Assembly (NCBI GenBank): GCA_028752905.1
Contig: JAQNBH010000004.1
Span: 976,610-1,040,609 of the forward strand
Source of the DNA: Cladorhizidae sp. MBARI D1340-BT2
Taxonomy: Eukaryota; Porifera; Demospongiae; Poecilosclerida; Cladorhizidae
Direction of reading: 5' to 3'
Length of the DNA: 64,000 nt
Shown: piece after piece, positions 31,217-41,479 of the stretch
How the letters are laid out: the number at the start of each line of letters is the position of its first letter
Numbering within the stretch: position 1 is the first letter of the stretch
The notes under the pieces: generated by a model
Told to the model about the DNA's origin: nothing
The model's database searches: none
The model's input: only the letters and a program-made list of their open reading frames with translations
Translations under genes and position numbers: made by a program

Positions 31217-32329
31217 TGTAGGGAAAATGAAGACAACTCCCAAGTACATGATGAAAAAGGTCATGATAAAGAGGCTCATGATGAAGAGGCTCATGTTGAG
31301 GGGGCTCATGATGAAGAGGCTCATGTTGAGGGGGATCATGATGAAGAGGCTCATGTTGAGGGGGCTCATGATGAAGAGGCTCATGTTGAGGGGGCTCATG
31401 ATGAAGAGGCTCATGTTGAGGGGGCTCATGATGAAGAGGCTCATGATGAAGAGGCTCATGATGAAGAGGCTCATGTTGAGGGGGCTCATGATGAAGAGTC
31501 CCTTCATGATGATGATCAACCTGAAATGGATCTAGCAACTACAAGTCCTATTGTCAAAGATTATTTTGATCCCAATGATCCAGCACTTTATGCTGAAAAG
31601 CATTCCTTCTTGGATCTTGGATGTCGATGACAAGCTAACACTGTTGACGTCCAAGTTTAAATGTTAAATGCCCACCTAATTTTTTGTTCCCTGTCACTTC
31701 AGGGAGAAGATTTAGTCTAAACTGGACAGTAAATAGGCCATGGTTGCGATATGGCATATCAAATGATAGTGCCTGTCTGCCATGCCTGTGCTTTGCAAGT
31801 GTAGACACCAAATCCCCGTTTTCTTCCATGAGCTTTAATAAATGGAAGAAAGTTCTCGGCAAGAAGGAGCAGCTTATTTGATACGCACAAGGAGAGTGAA
31901 GCACACAAACTAGCAGATGAGAAAGCTTGTCTTTTCCTAAAAACTCAATAGATGTTGCTTCACTAATGTGCCAAATAAGTGGGAATTCCGCAGGCCCATA
32001 CAAAGAAGGGCATTTTGTCAATCAGATGTGGTTGTAGCCCTTGGTAAGAGAGGCATTGCTTTTCAAGGTAATTGGGACAAGATCACAAAAACTGAAGATG
32101 GAAACTTCACTTTGTTTGTGAACTGGAAGTCACAGAGCATTTTCAGCATGCTGCTAAAAATGCTAGGTATATTTCACCCCATAGTACAGAATACAATAAT
32201 TTCCATATGCGAAAGTGCTATTCGTGAGAATATTTTATCTGTTTTCATCATACTGGAGTCTCATGGTGATGAAACTGAAGACCTTTCAAATGTGGAACAG
32301 GTTAGTATCTGTGCAAGCTTTGTTAATAA
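31217..32329 (+). pseudogene. hAT transposase pseudogene 2, 5' part
   Basis: Plus-strand transposase in pieces. An open frame starts right after an acceptor-like gatgtag (31212-31220), without its own ATG. It runs through a decapeptide repeat (HDEEAHVEGA), then a linker with DYFDPNDPALYAEKH. Then come the TTF zinc-finger region (RRFSLNWTVNRPWLRY, NDSACLPCLCF, SFNKWKKVLGK) and DUF4371 (DVVVALGKRGIAFQG, GNFTLFVNW, ENILSVFIILESHGDETED). The frame shifts several times. At 32330 it is cut by the piggyBac element, and the rest continues at 34958. No transposition activity is expected. Confidence 0.8.
31262..31500 (+). repeat. 30-bp minisatellite inside the hAT-2 coding region
   Basis: Units of gctcatgatgaagaggctca followed by tgttgaggg(g), with some half units of 15 bp. 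In the transposase frame each unit encodes HDEEAHVEGA, an acidic, histidine-rich decapeptide. Unit lengths are multiples of three, so the repeat expanded without breaking the frame. Confidence 0.93.
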
Positions 32330-32387
32330 TTAACCCTCTCACCGTTGACTTTCCAGGACATTATTTATAAAACAAACCAGCTATGGT

Positions 32388-32872
32388 TAAAATTTAATAT
32401 AAAAAATCAGGAACACACTCATACCACTTACAATCAAGTCATGTGATAGTACCATTGTTCATAAACATTGTGGTTGCAACAATTAACCACAGTCGTAACC
32501 ACAAAATACGAATATCATTATAATAATTACTATAATCAATATCAAGTGTTTATCAACAAAAACATTGTTGTTGTTGTTTATAATAGTTTACTAAATTAAA
32601 CATCTACTTATCAATAATAGCATGTAGTTTGTGGGTATTTGACAAAACGAATCATATGATTACTAATACTTACTGTATGCTCTTAGTATGTCTACACCTC
32701 ACAATTGAAATTCAATATAAAATCAGGAACACATTCATACCACTTGCAATTATGTTATGTGATAGCACCATTGTTCATAAACATTGTGGTCACAACAATT
32801 AATCACTATCGTGATCGTAAAATATGAATATCATTTTACTAAATTACTATAATCAATATAAAGTGTTTACGT
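32388..32872. repeat. Two diverged direct copies of about 165 bp
   Basis: About 32388-32550 and 32705-32872 share words such as caccattgttcataaacatt, tcataccactt and tactataatcaatat. They lie in the piggyBac element between its left end and the transposase stop. Sub-terminal direct repeats of this kind are common near transposon ends and may bind transposase, which is inference. Confidence 0.75.
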
Positions 32873-33008
32873 GTACAACACATATAACTCACACTACAAA
32901 ACTAAACTCATAAAAATAAACACAAAGCTAGGTACACATTGTGTGCGGAGGAGTCATACACATAGTGCAGACCATATGCCTCTTTAGAACGGTATACACA
33001 ATGTTTAG

Positions 33009-34760
33009 CTAGACACCAACGACAACAACAATACAATAAACACACACACACACACACAAAAGAAAAGTCCATGTGGGAGAATACTGCCTTCTACCCTTTC
33101 CAGTACTCAGATAGGTTGTGGAAGGCACGGAAACAATTCCTTTCTTGCAGTACACGGAGATGCACCTTGCAATGAGAGCAAATAATTCTGCTCTCATGCC
33201 GGTTTCCCACAGAGGCAAGGTTCTTATGTGGAGACACACAACGCAATTGTTCTTCTGGGAAATTTGACAAGGACTATGGTCAAGTTCCCGATTCAGGCGG
33301 TCCAGTTGCTGGTGTTGTTCTGATCTAGGTCGCCCAATCCGCTTCCTTGAAGGGAAGTCTCCAACAAGCTGGTTGGCCACCACCAACCTAAACTTGAAAA
33401 AGTCCCTTCTACCTCCCTTGCAGAGCATGCTCCTGTAGTGGAACATGAGAGTCCAAGACATAGCTATTTAGTAGCGAACACTCAACTATGTAGGAGAACA
33501 CATTTTTCCACCACTTCTTTGTTCTCCTACAGACATTATAGTAGTGTTCAAGCTGGTCTCCTCTATCGAGACCACGCTTGTAGGCCTGGTCAGACAAGGA
33601 GGGCAAGAAACATCTTTCTGCTGTCCACCAACAGTTCTCCTCTTTACCGTCGCTGACGGCTCAGCTGGGTGAAAGGTGGAGAGGAAGTAAATGGTCCACT
33701 TGTCCACCCAGACTGAAGCAAGAAGAGGGCCATTGGAGAGGTATTTGTAGAAACCTCTATTGCTGGTAGATGCCTTAGTTGTGAGGTCTTTGGGGAAGAA
33801 GCGTCTGTTGCTCCTTGCAGTCCCACAGGCATCTATTCCTAGATTGTACAAGGTCAGGTACAACATAGGGTTGGTGTAAAAGTTATCAGTGAACACCTGG
33901 TGCCCACTGAACTCCAGACCCTCCATCAACTCCAACACAATGGACCAGAGAATAGCCTGCGTTGACGCCGATGACCAGCCCGTCGTCTAGTACTTGCATT
34001 ACTACTGCATGAACGACTAGGTATACTTACAGTAGAAAGGGCTGGAGAGAGAGTCACCAAAGCTGGTGTGGAAGTTACCAGAGCTGGAGAAGGAGTGGCC
34101 AGAACTGTAGAGGAAGTGGACAGAGGAGTTGCCGGAGCTGTAGTGGACAGATCTGGATAGGGAGTGGTCAGATCTGGAAACGGAGTGGTTAGATCTGGAT
34201 AGGGAGTGGTCAGATCTGGAAAGGGAGTGGTTAGATCTGGATAGGGAGTGGTCAGATCTGGAAAGGGAGTGGTCAGATCTGGATAGGGAGTGGTCAGATC
34301 TGGATAGGGAGTGGTCAGATCTGCAGGCAGACAAGGCAAAGTCAGGATCAGCCCTCATACTTTTCAACACAATAAATATGCTGGTACTGTATGCTATTTG
34401 GTACTGTATGCTATTTTACATTGTAATTGGTATAAAACCACATTTATAGATTTGAATTTGAATTTTTAAACATATCTTATTGAATTCAGTAACTTGAGGA
34501 ATAGCAGGCTAATAAAATATCTAGATAATTTCACAAACCTGAGAAGTCTTCCTGATCCAAGTCTTCTTCTCCAGAGAGCTGGTCATCTCCACTAGCCTGA
34601 GCCTGAAGAGAAGAAGGTTCGACAAGCGATCCCAGAGATTCCAATGTACCCCACGATCAGAAATTGTTTTCCCCAAGAAACAATATATTCCACCACCTTC
34701 ATCTTCCTCAGAGTCATCCTCAGAAAATGCAAACTCGTCGCTAGTAAAGTACTTCTTCAA
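33009..34760 (-). pseudogene. piggyBac transposase pseudogene (DDE_Tnp_1_7)
   Basis: The minus-strand gene starts at 34760 with an acidic head (MKKYFTSDEFAFSEDDSEE) usual for piggyBac proteins. A Thr/Pro repeat region follows (34340-34020). The catalytic half then appears at 33938: VFTDNFYTNPMLYLTLY (second catalytic Asp), CGTARSNRRFFPKDL, YFLSTFHP, RGLDRGDQLEHYY (third Asp), TKKWWKNVFSYIVECSLLN, and a Cys-rich tail (CVVCLHIRTLP, RCISVYC). The segment that should carry the first catalytic Asp is missing, and frames shift at about 33600 and 33460. So it is dead, probably by internal deletion. The family excises and inserts precisely at TTAA. Confidence 0.85.
34020..34330 (-). repeat. 21-bp minisatellite coding a heptapeptide
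   Basis: About nine clear units of ggagtggtcagatctggata (21 bp) at about 34144-34328 encode DLTTPYP/DLTTPFP on the minus strand. More decayed units (TPALVTS-like) continue to about 34025. It lies where the front of the piggyBac catalytic domain should be. Confidence 0.9.
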
Positions 34761-34957
34761 GTGACAAGCATTTGCACATTTTTAGGTCGTCAAAACTGTG
34801 AATCGTCGGTTAGTTCACTTAATTACCAGACGTTTCCAGACTTCATAATTGGAAGGCCTGTAGAGGATAAATGTGGCTTTCCGGTGATATGCTAATAATG
34901 AATATAGACCGAGCTAGCGTCGTTCTTTTAAAACCATACCGCGCTTGTAACGGTTAA

Positions 34958-36240
34958 AGGAATTCCTGGGGTTTATTAAAATTACAAAGATGGATGCTCA
35001 AACGATTGCTGATGTGGCTCTCTACACTTCAGAAATGGGGATTGAACATGTCTTTTCTAGTTGGTCAAGGGTATGATGGAGCCTCTGTAATTAGTTCAAG
35101 TAAAAATGGAGTACAGGCTAAAGTAGCTGAAAAATACCCATGCCACCCACATGTTCATTGCCGTTCACATGTTTTGAATCTTGCCATTTGCAGAAGTTGT
35201 ACGGGTGTGCCATCTATCCGTAACCTTTTTGATGATATTCAAAAGTTGACATGGTTTTTGTCTGGTAGTGCCAGCGTAAAGAATTTTTTTGGGAAGTTGC
35301 ATCTACTGACCAAGAAAAGAGCTTCTTGACTTCTTGATGATTGAAGATGATGATGAGCTTAGTGAGTAATAGAAGCAGGTTCAAGGAGGTATCATGTGCC
35401 TAAATTTTTGTGCCACCTGTTGGAGTGCAAGTCTTATAGCCAATATGTCACAGTCTTAGTGACCATGGGCAGAATCAAAGTTATTAGCAGGGGAGAAGCT
35501 ATAAGTGATGCTTGTTGATATATGCGGCTTCTAGAAGATAGCTTTGTTTCCTTAGTTCAGTGAAACTAGCTTTACAAGATATAAATAGTGGAACCCTACA
35601 GGGATGTAAACACTGCAAAGAAATCCATTCAGGATGCCAGAAAAGATGACTGATGGGAGAAAGTTTGGAGAAGAATTGAAACGCTAGCCTTGTCTATTAA
35701 TTTAACACTGTTCGGCACCATCGAGTCAATGCAGGACAAGCTAGCCAGACTCCTTCTGATTACTACAGAATCAATGTACATTATCCATTTATTGACCACG
35801 TGGAGGAGTTAGAAACACGATTTTCCAATAAGCATAAGGAAATTAGCAGCTGATTCTCTGATACCACTATATTTATCCAAACTGATAGTATCACTTCTTA
35901 TTATTGGAAATTTATGTACTTGGAAGAGAAGACAGACTTTCCTGTTGAAATAACTAAATGGAAAAAGTTTTATGGGTCTGTTTCACCTAAAAGGAGGCCA
36001 GGTACAGCTAGCTGTGCTCTCTATGAGTGTCATTCCCTGTAATTAATAAAATTTTAACAGTCTTTTTAACTCTGTGAGAAGTGTATCTTGTGAGAGTTCT
36101 TTTTCTGCTCTTCGTCGTCTAAAGCTTTGGACACGTTCTTCAAAGAAAGAAGAGGGATTATCAATGCTCTTGATTCATCGTGACACTCCATCATCAGAGG
36201 ATATTTATGAAAGAAAGAACTGGAGATAAGTCAGTAAAAT
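34958..36240 (+). pseudogene. hAT transposase pseudogene 2, 3' part
   Basis: Continues the element interrupted at 32329. The first words after TTAA are EFLGFIKITKMDAQTI, then across a frameshift GQGYDGASVISSS, VHCRSHVLNLAICRSC and FLSGSASVKNFF. These are the DUF4371/core words of the same transposase type. Several stops follow. The dimerisation domain is recognisable near 36075-36230 (CESSFSALRRLKLWTRS, then LLIHRDTPSSEDI). It is inactive. The left and right parts match different, consecutive regions of one family, which supports a single element split by the piggyBac insertion. Confidence 0.82.
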
Positions 36241-36455
36241 AAAAATGAGATAACTCTGTCACATTCATTTTTAATCAGAACCGTGAACATTAAATTTTAT
36301 TGTTGCATTTCGATATGTTTTTGTTAAAGTGTTCTAATGCTGTAATGTCATGTACTCCTTTTTAGCCTCGTATATATGCACTTCACAAAATAGATTTAGC
36401 TGCATACTTGATGCAACCGCCTCACCAGTCAAATTTTCTTAGGTAACCCCCCCCC

Positions 36456-36481
36456 GGCAAATTTTCCTAGATACGGCCCTG
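36456..36481 (-). other. hAT terminal inverted-repeat end
   Basis: In inverse this reads cagggccgtatctaggaaaa, then a G run, which is typical of hAT ends with a CAG start. It lies about 220 bp after the last transposase codons and is likely the right end of hAT-2. A matching left end near 31 kb is not recognisable. Confidence 0.55.
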
Positions 36482-37057
36482 TTAAGGTAGTTCATCATTT
36501 ATCGTGCGAGCTTCAATTGTTGGCTGGTGTTAGAATTGTGTTCTACAGAGAGCCAATCCTAACTATCAAGACAAGTTCAATTATTCACAGGTCATAAGAA
36601 TTTAGACAACATTCAACATTACAGGTCGATACAGAATATAATGACTACAGAATATAATTACTACAGAATGTAATGACTACAGAATATAATGACTACAGAA
36701 TATAATGATGAGAGAGTGGAGTCCGTGACAGAATACTTGCAGCATATTTGGTGACTGACGGCCTGGGTCTCTTATAGACCCAGGGTAGTCTCACAAGGAT
36801 TACCATATAAGGGAAAACTAAAAACTGATAATAATAATTCAACCAATCAAAATAGAGTCATGTGCCTTTCCTAAACTATGTAATTAAAATGTGTGGTCAA
36901 CTACCATATGACCTAATACACTGCATGTGTGTATTAATCAATAATGTGAGAGAGGGTTTGGTTGAGGGAGTGTTTTGTTAGGAGGTTCCTATATAACAAG
37001 ATACAGCCCTGTTAAGGTAATTCATCATTTATCGTGCGAGCATCAATTGTCAGCTGG
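36471..37057 (+). repeat. Direct duplication 530 bp apart
   Basis: About 57 bp (atac(g/a)gccctgttaaggta..., then catcatttatcgtgcgagc) occurs at 36471-36527 and again at 37001-37057. Between them a 16-bp unit, actacagaatataatg, is repeated about five times (36631-36710). The repeated part spans the hAT end plus its flank, so the duplication is later than the hAT insertion, or a second hAT end landed there. Confidence 0.75.
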
Positions 37058-37059
37058 GC

Positions 37060-37550
37060 TTACAATTTGCAATGGCTCAATATCGGCCATTTGCACAAAT
37101 CACGGCCATATCTTATTTCTTATCAACAAATCTCATCTCTGCTACCTCTGTATCACTGATGGACTCCAATTCAGTTCAATGACCTCGGGATCTTCTCATT
37201 GTTTCATCTCTATCCTGCCACTCCCATATCTTCTAAGACCTGTAAATTACTTGGTCTTCTCTACGTCATTTTTACTGCTATTCAGACACTTCTATTCCTC
37301 TTCACTTCTCTTATCCATTCTCATCTGGTTTCCTCTGGGACTCAATCATCCCATCTTTCATCTCAGAATACAATACTTTTCCTGTAAATTATGCAGTGAA
37401 CATTGGCCCTGGGACTACGCTTCTCTTCTCACTAAGCTTCATCTTCCATCTCTATCATCTCGCCGCCGTAATATCGTTTTAGCCTCCCACCATGCCTTGC
37501 CAACCTCCATGCTTCAACCTCCGATCCTTCCCCCTGTAATCGGCTGCTAA
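37060..37550 (+). pseudogene. LINE reverse-transcriptase C-terminal fragment
   Basis: Read across two frames, the plus strand gives words from the end of non-LTR retrotransposon polymerases: SSKTCKLLGLLYVIF, then TSLIHSHL, a QYFSCKLCSEHWPWDYASL segment and LHLPSLSSRRRNIVLA. Intact LINEs use this protein for target-primed reverse transcription. The catalytic FxDD core lies upstream and is absent. Frameshifts are present. It is probably a 5'-truncated insertion, the usual fate of LINE copies. The clade is unclear. Confidence 0.6.
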
Positions 37551-37785
37551 TCACATACAGAACTCGGGCCCAGAGGAAGCAATAAATTGATGGAAAAGGC
37601 ACACATTATGACCACACACACAGTAACTGCAATACAGCATTGTCATATATAGTGAATGATAAAAATGTTCTGTTAACTAGTGTAGGTCCTACTGGTCCAC
37701 TACAGATATGATGCTCAGAATCTGAGACGAAATCATTGACCACCTCTTGTAGTTCTAAAGAATCTGTGCATTTCCTTATGCACGT
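37551..37785. other. Spacer without recognisable content
   Basis: Unique sequence between the LINE fragment and the end of hAT pseudogene 3. No gene, RNA or repeat is recognised. Confidence 0.4.
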
Positions 37786-39255
37786 GAAGGATCAATAGAT
37801 TTGTTAAGACTCTCCTGCTTCATAGTGGCTCTAAGATAAGTTTTCACTCAACAGAGTGCACGGAATCACCTTTCTGATGTGGCATTAGTTGCAGGCATCA
37901 CCATAATCAATTGTAGTACCCAGACTACTTTTTTAAAAGGTCCCTTAGCAATTGAATATGCCTGGAAATGATCCCTGATATCAAAAATTGTAGTTGCTGT
38001 GGTAGCGTGTTATAAGTTGAGCTTTCAAATCATCTGGATTAAAATCATCCTTGCAGCAGATGTCACACACAACTTTAAATTCTTCCTCAAAATCTGCTGC
38101 ATAACTGGCCTTGATAAGATACTGAATCAACTTTTATAACTTGTTTGATCAAAGCGGTTCGCAATACAGTTAGTAGTATTATCTACAGTTTAATAATAAA
38201 GCTGGCGATAGTGATCCTTTGGAGTTTCATGAAATAGGTGATTATTTCCACCTTCATCTAACCTTGCTGGCCTTTTTCACCGACATGGTAACTGGTGGTC
38301 CAATACTGCAGATTCAGCAAAATTCAAAACTTTTGGGTCATAAGCTTCTGGGTTGCATGTACGCTGCAGTATAGCAATAACTAGCTTTGCAAGTTGCTGG
38401 CTCAGTTGTTTTCTTCTGAAATTTGTTGAACTTAAATTGTCATAGTTATGCAAGACCATTTCCCCAAGAAAAGTAGCAAATAAAAATTCAAAAGTTTGCA
38501 TAGCTCTGTATACTTAACAACATCTACAACCTCTTCCCATGTTTGCAAAATAACTTCATGGTTACTTTTAGCACTGGCTAAAGCATCAGCTCACAAAGTC
38601 CATCTGGTTGGACAGAGTAATCTCATTCCTGCTAAGAAACTGGTGTCATCACCTGACAAACCCTGCAGCCAGCCCATCACACAAGTGAAGGAGGTGATGG
38701 CCAAGAATATCAGTGCTAGTGGAGGAGGTGCCGTTGTCTTGAAAGAGACAGCTCTGAGTATGGCTGCCATGTCCGATCTTTCTGGAGACAGCGGAGTGAG
38801 AATCATGGATTAAGTCATGGTGTCTTTTTAATTCTCTAAACATCTCTTCCTTATGTGGGGAGAATTTTATAAGTTTAGTGACTTCATGAGTTACATCCTT
38901 GTTTTTTAATGGGTTTAGATACTTTTATGGCATCATTCACTAAGATTTATAGAGTGGCCATAACAATGAGTATAGAGTGCCCAGGGCTCTTTATCCATTA
39001 TCAACTTGGCCACCCCAGATCTAACTCCACTCATTGTACTGGCTCCATCATAGCACTGTCCACGGACTTTGGAGTAAGGAATGTTGAGTCTACAGAGAAA
39101 ATCTTCCATAACTTTTTTTTAATGTCATAGTCAATTGATGGGATTAATAAAGTTCAAGGAACTCTTCAAATACGTCGAAATCATTCATTACTGACCGAAA
39201 ACCTAAAGTTGCTTGCTCACGATTAGAAACATCAGTCATTACATTCCATCATTAT
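37786..39255 (-). pseudogene. hAT transposase pseudogene 3 (minus strand)
   Basis: A third decayed DUF4371/hAT transposase, opposite in direction to the other two. From about 39250 downward it reads DVSNREQATLGFRSV and FDVFEEFLELY. Then come core-domain words, MFRELKRHHDLIHDSH near 38843, LLCPTRWTL near 38600 and ILQRTCNPEAYDPKVLNF near 38350, and finally the dimerisation domain at about 37900-37790 (MPATNATSER, a stop, then VKTYLRATMKQESLNK). Many stops and shifts are present. Its N-terminus and zinc finger are missing. The start is lost at about 39255, just before the 29-bp array. Confidence 0.78.
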
Positions 39256-39317
39256 GGTAATGAATGGAGATGACTGAATGGAGCTACAAATTCGTTTTGG
39301 ATGGATATATATTAGTT

Positions 39318-39465
39318 TTCTTCTTCAGCCAGTCATATACTCTGGGATCTTCTTCAGCCAGTCATATACTCTGGGACCTTCTTCAGCCAAGTCATATACT
39401 CTGGGATCTTCTTATGCCAGTCATATACTCTGGGATCTTCTTCAGCCAGTCATATACTCTGGGAT
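39318..39465. repeat. 29-bp minisatellite (5 units)
   Basis: Units of cttcttcagccagtcatata followed by ctctgggat, nearly identical. It runs straight into the second 68-bp satellite block at 39466 (gacaatagctc). Confidence 0.92.
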
Positions 39466-41420
39466 TGACAATAGCTCTATGGGGACACACACTGGACCAA
39501 CATCACACTGGGTTGAGGCAGGTTGAAGTAGGTTGACAAAAGCTCTATGGGGACACACACTGGACCAACACCACACTGGGTGGAGGCAGGTTGAAGTATG
39601 TTGACAATAGCTCTATGAGGACACACACTGGACCAACACCGCACTGGGTGGAGGCAGGTTGAAGTAAGTTTGACAATAGCTCTATGGGGACACATACTGA
39701 ACCAACACCAAACTGGGTTGAGGCAGGTTGAAGTAGGTTGACAATAGCTCTATGAGGACACACACTGGACCAACATCACACTGGGTGGAGGCAGGTTGAA
39801 GTAAGGTTGACAATAGCTCTTTGGTGGCACACACAGGACCAACATCACAATGGGTTGAGACAGGTTGAAGTAGGTTAACAACAGCTCTATGGGGACACAC
39901 ACTGGACCAACACCACAGTGAGTTGAGGTCGGTTGACAATAGCTCTATGGGGACACACACTGGACCAACATCACACTGGGTGGAGGCAGGTTGAAGTATG
40001 TTGATAATAGCTCTATGGGAACACACACTGGATCAACACCACACTAGGTTGAGGCAGGTTGAAGTAGGTTGACAATAGCTCTATGGGGACACACACTGGA
40101 CCAACATCACACTGGTTGGAGGCAGGTTGAAGTAGGTTGACAATAGCTCTATGAGGACACACAATGGACCAACATCACACTGGGTGGAGGCAGGTTGAAG
40201 TAGGTTGACAATAGCTCAATGGGGACACACACTAAACCACACCCACACTGGGTTGAGGCAGGTTGATGTAGGTTGATAGGTCTATGGGGACACACACTGG
40301 ATCAACAACACACTAGGTTGAAGCAGGTTGAAGTAGGTTGACAATATTAGCTCTATGGGAACACACACTGGATCAACACCACACTAGGTTGAGGCAGGTT
40401 GAAGTAGGTTGACAATAGCTCTATGGGAACACACACTGGATCAACACCACACTATAGGTTGCTCAAGGCAGGTTGAAGTAGGTTGACAATAGCTCTATGG
40501 GGACACACACTGGACCAACATCACACTGGGTGGAGACAGGTTTAAGTAGGTTGACAATAGCTCTATGGGGACACACACTGGACCAACACCACACTGGTTG
40601 GAGGCAGGTTTAAGTAGGTTGACAATAGCTCTATGGGGACACACACTGGACCAACACCACACTGGGTGGAGGCAGGTTGAAGTAAGTTTGACAATAGCTC
40701 TATGGGGACACACACTGGACCAAAACCAAACTGGGTTGAGGCAGGTTGAAGTAGATTGACAATAGCTCTATTGGGGACACACACTGGACCAACACCACAC
40801 TGGGTTGAGGCAGGTTGAAGTATGTTGAAAATAGCTCTATGGGGACACACACTGGACCAACATCACACTGGTTGGAGGCAGGTTGAAGTAGGTTGACAAT
40901 AGCTCTATGGGGACACACACTGGACCAACACCACACTGGGTGGAGGCTGGTTGAGGTTGACAATAGCTCTATGGGGACACACACTGGACCAACATCACAC
41001 TGGGTGGAGGCAGGTTGAGTAGGTTGACAATAGCTCTATGGGGACACACACTGGACCAAAACCAAACTGGGTTGAGGCAGGTTGAAGTAGGTTGACAATA
41101 GCTCTATAAGGACACACACTGGACCAACATCACACTGGGTGGAGGCAGGTTGAAGTAAGGTTGACAATAGCTCTATGGTGGCACACACACCACAATGGGT
41201 TGAAGCAGGTTGAAGTAGGTTGACAATAGCTCTATGGGGACACACAGTGGACCAACACCACACTGGGTTGAGGCAGTGAAGTAGGTTGAAAATAGCTCTA
41301 TGGGGAAACACACTGGACCAACATCACACTGGGTGGAGTCAGGTTGAAGTAGGTTGACAATAGCTCTATGGGGACACACACTGGACCAACACCACACTGG
41401 GTGGAGGCTGGTTGAGGTTG
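39466..41420. repeat. 68-bp satellite array, block 2 (about 29 units)
   Basis: The same unit as 0.7-5.4 kb, same orientation. Rare variants occur in the same order as in block 1: a gaccaacaccgcactggg unit, then aagtttgacaatag, then accaaactgggttg, then the ttgg/atgg-tggcacacacag unit. The unusual cactaaaccacacccac unit of block 1 (about 2918) is also present (about 40230). So blocks of many units were copied as a piece between the loci. Confidence 0.97.
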
Positions 41421-41471
41421 AGTGTGCCACCATAGAGCTATTGTCAACCTTACTCAACCTGCCTCCACCCA
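41421..41471 (-). repeat. Inverted satellite unit at the array edge
   Basis: After ggctggttgaggttg the sequence turns to the reverse complement of the unit (gtgccaccatagagctattg, then caacctgcctccacccagtg). It is the only inverted copy I see, and it sits exactly where the satellite ends and the 13.5-kb duplicated unit begins. Confidence 0.9.
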
Positions 41472-41479
41472 GTGTCCAG

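Larger units (their letters stand above)
32330..34957 (-). mobile_element. piggyBac-type element inserted in hAT-2
   Basis: Flanked by ttaa at 32330-32333 and 34954-34957, the target and duplication typical of piggyBac. The inner left end starts ccctctcaccgttgac and the inverse of the right end starts ccgttacaagcgcgg, so the inverted ends are only partly alike. Length between the TTAAs is 2620 bp. It carries a broken piggyBac transposase on the minus strand. hAT-2 sequence resumes immediately beyond each TTAA, so this is a nested insertion. Confidence 0.85.

Noticed and set aside
32334..32880. An independent element made of the two 165-bp direct copies
   Set aside because: Both lie inside the TTAA-bounded piggyBac element and have no ends of their own, so they are treated as its sub-terminal repeats.
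36975..37550. A 191-codon host membrane protein
   Set aside because: The hydrophobic ORF is a frame-mixed translation of a LINE polymerase end; the matching words lie partly in another frame.
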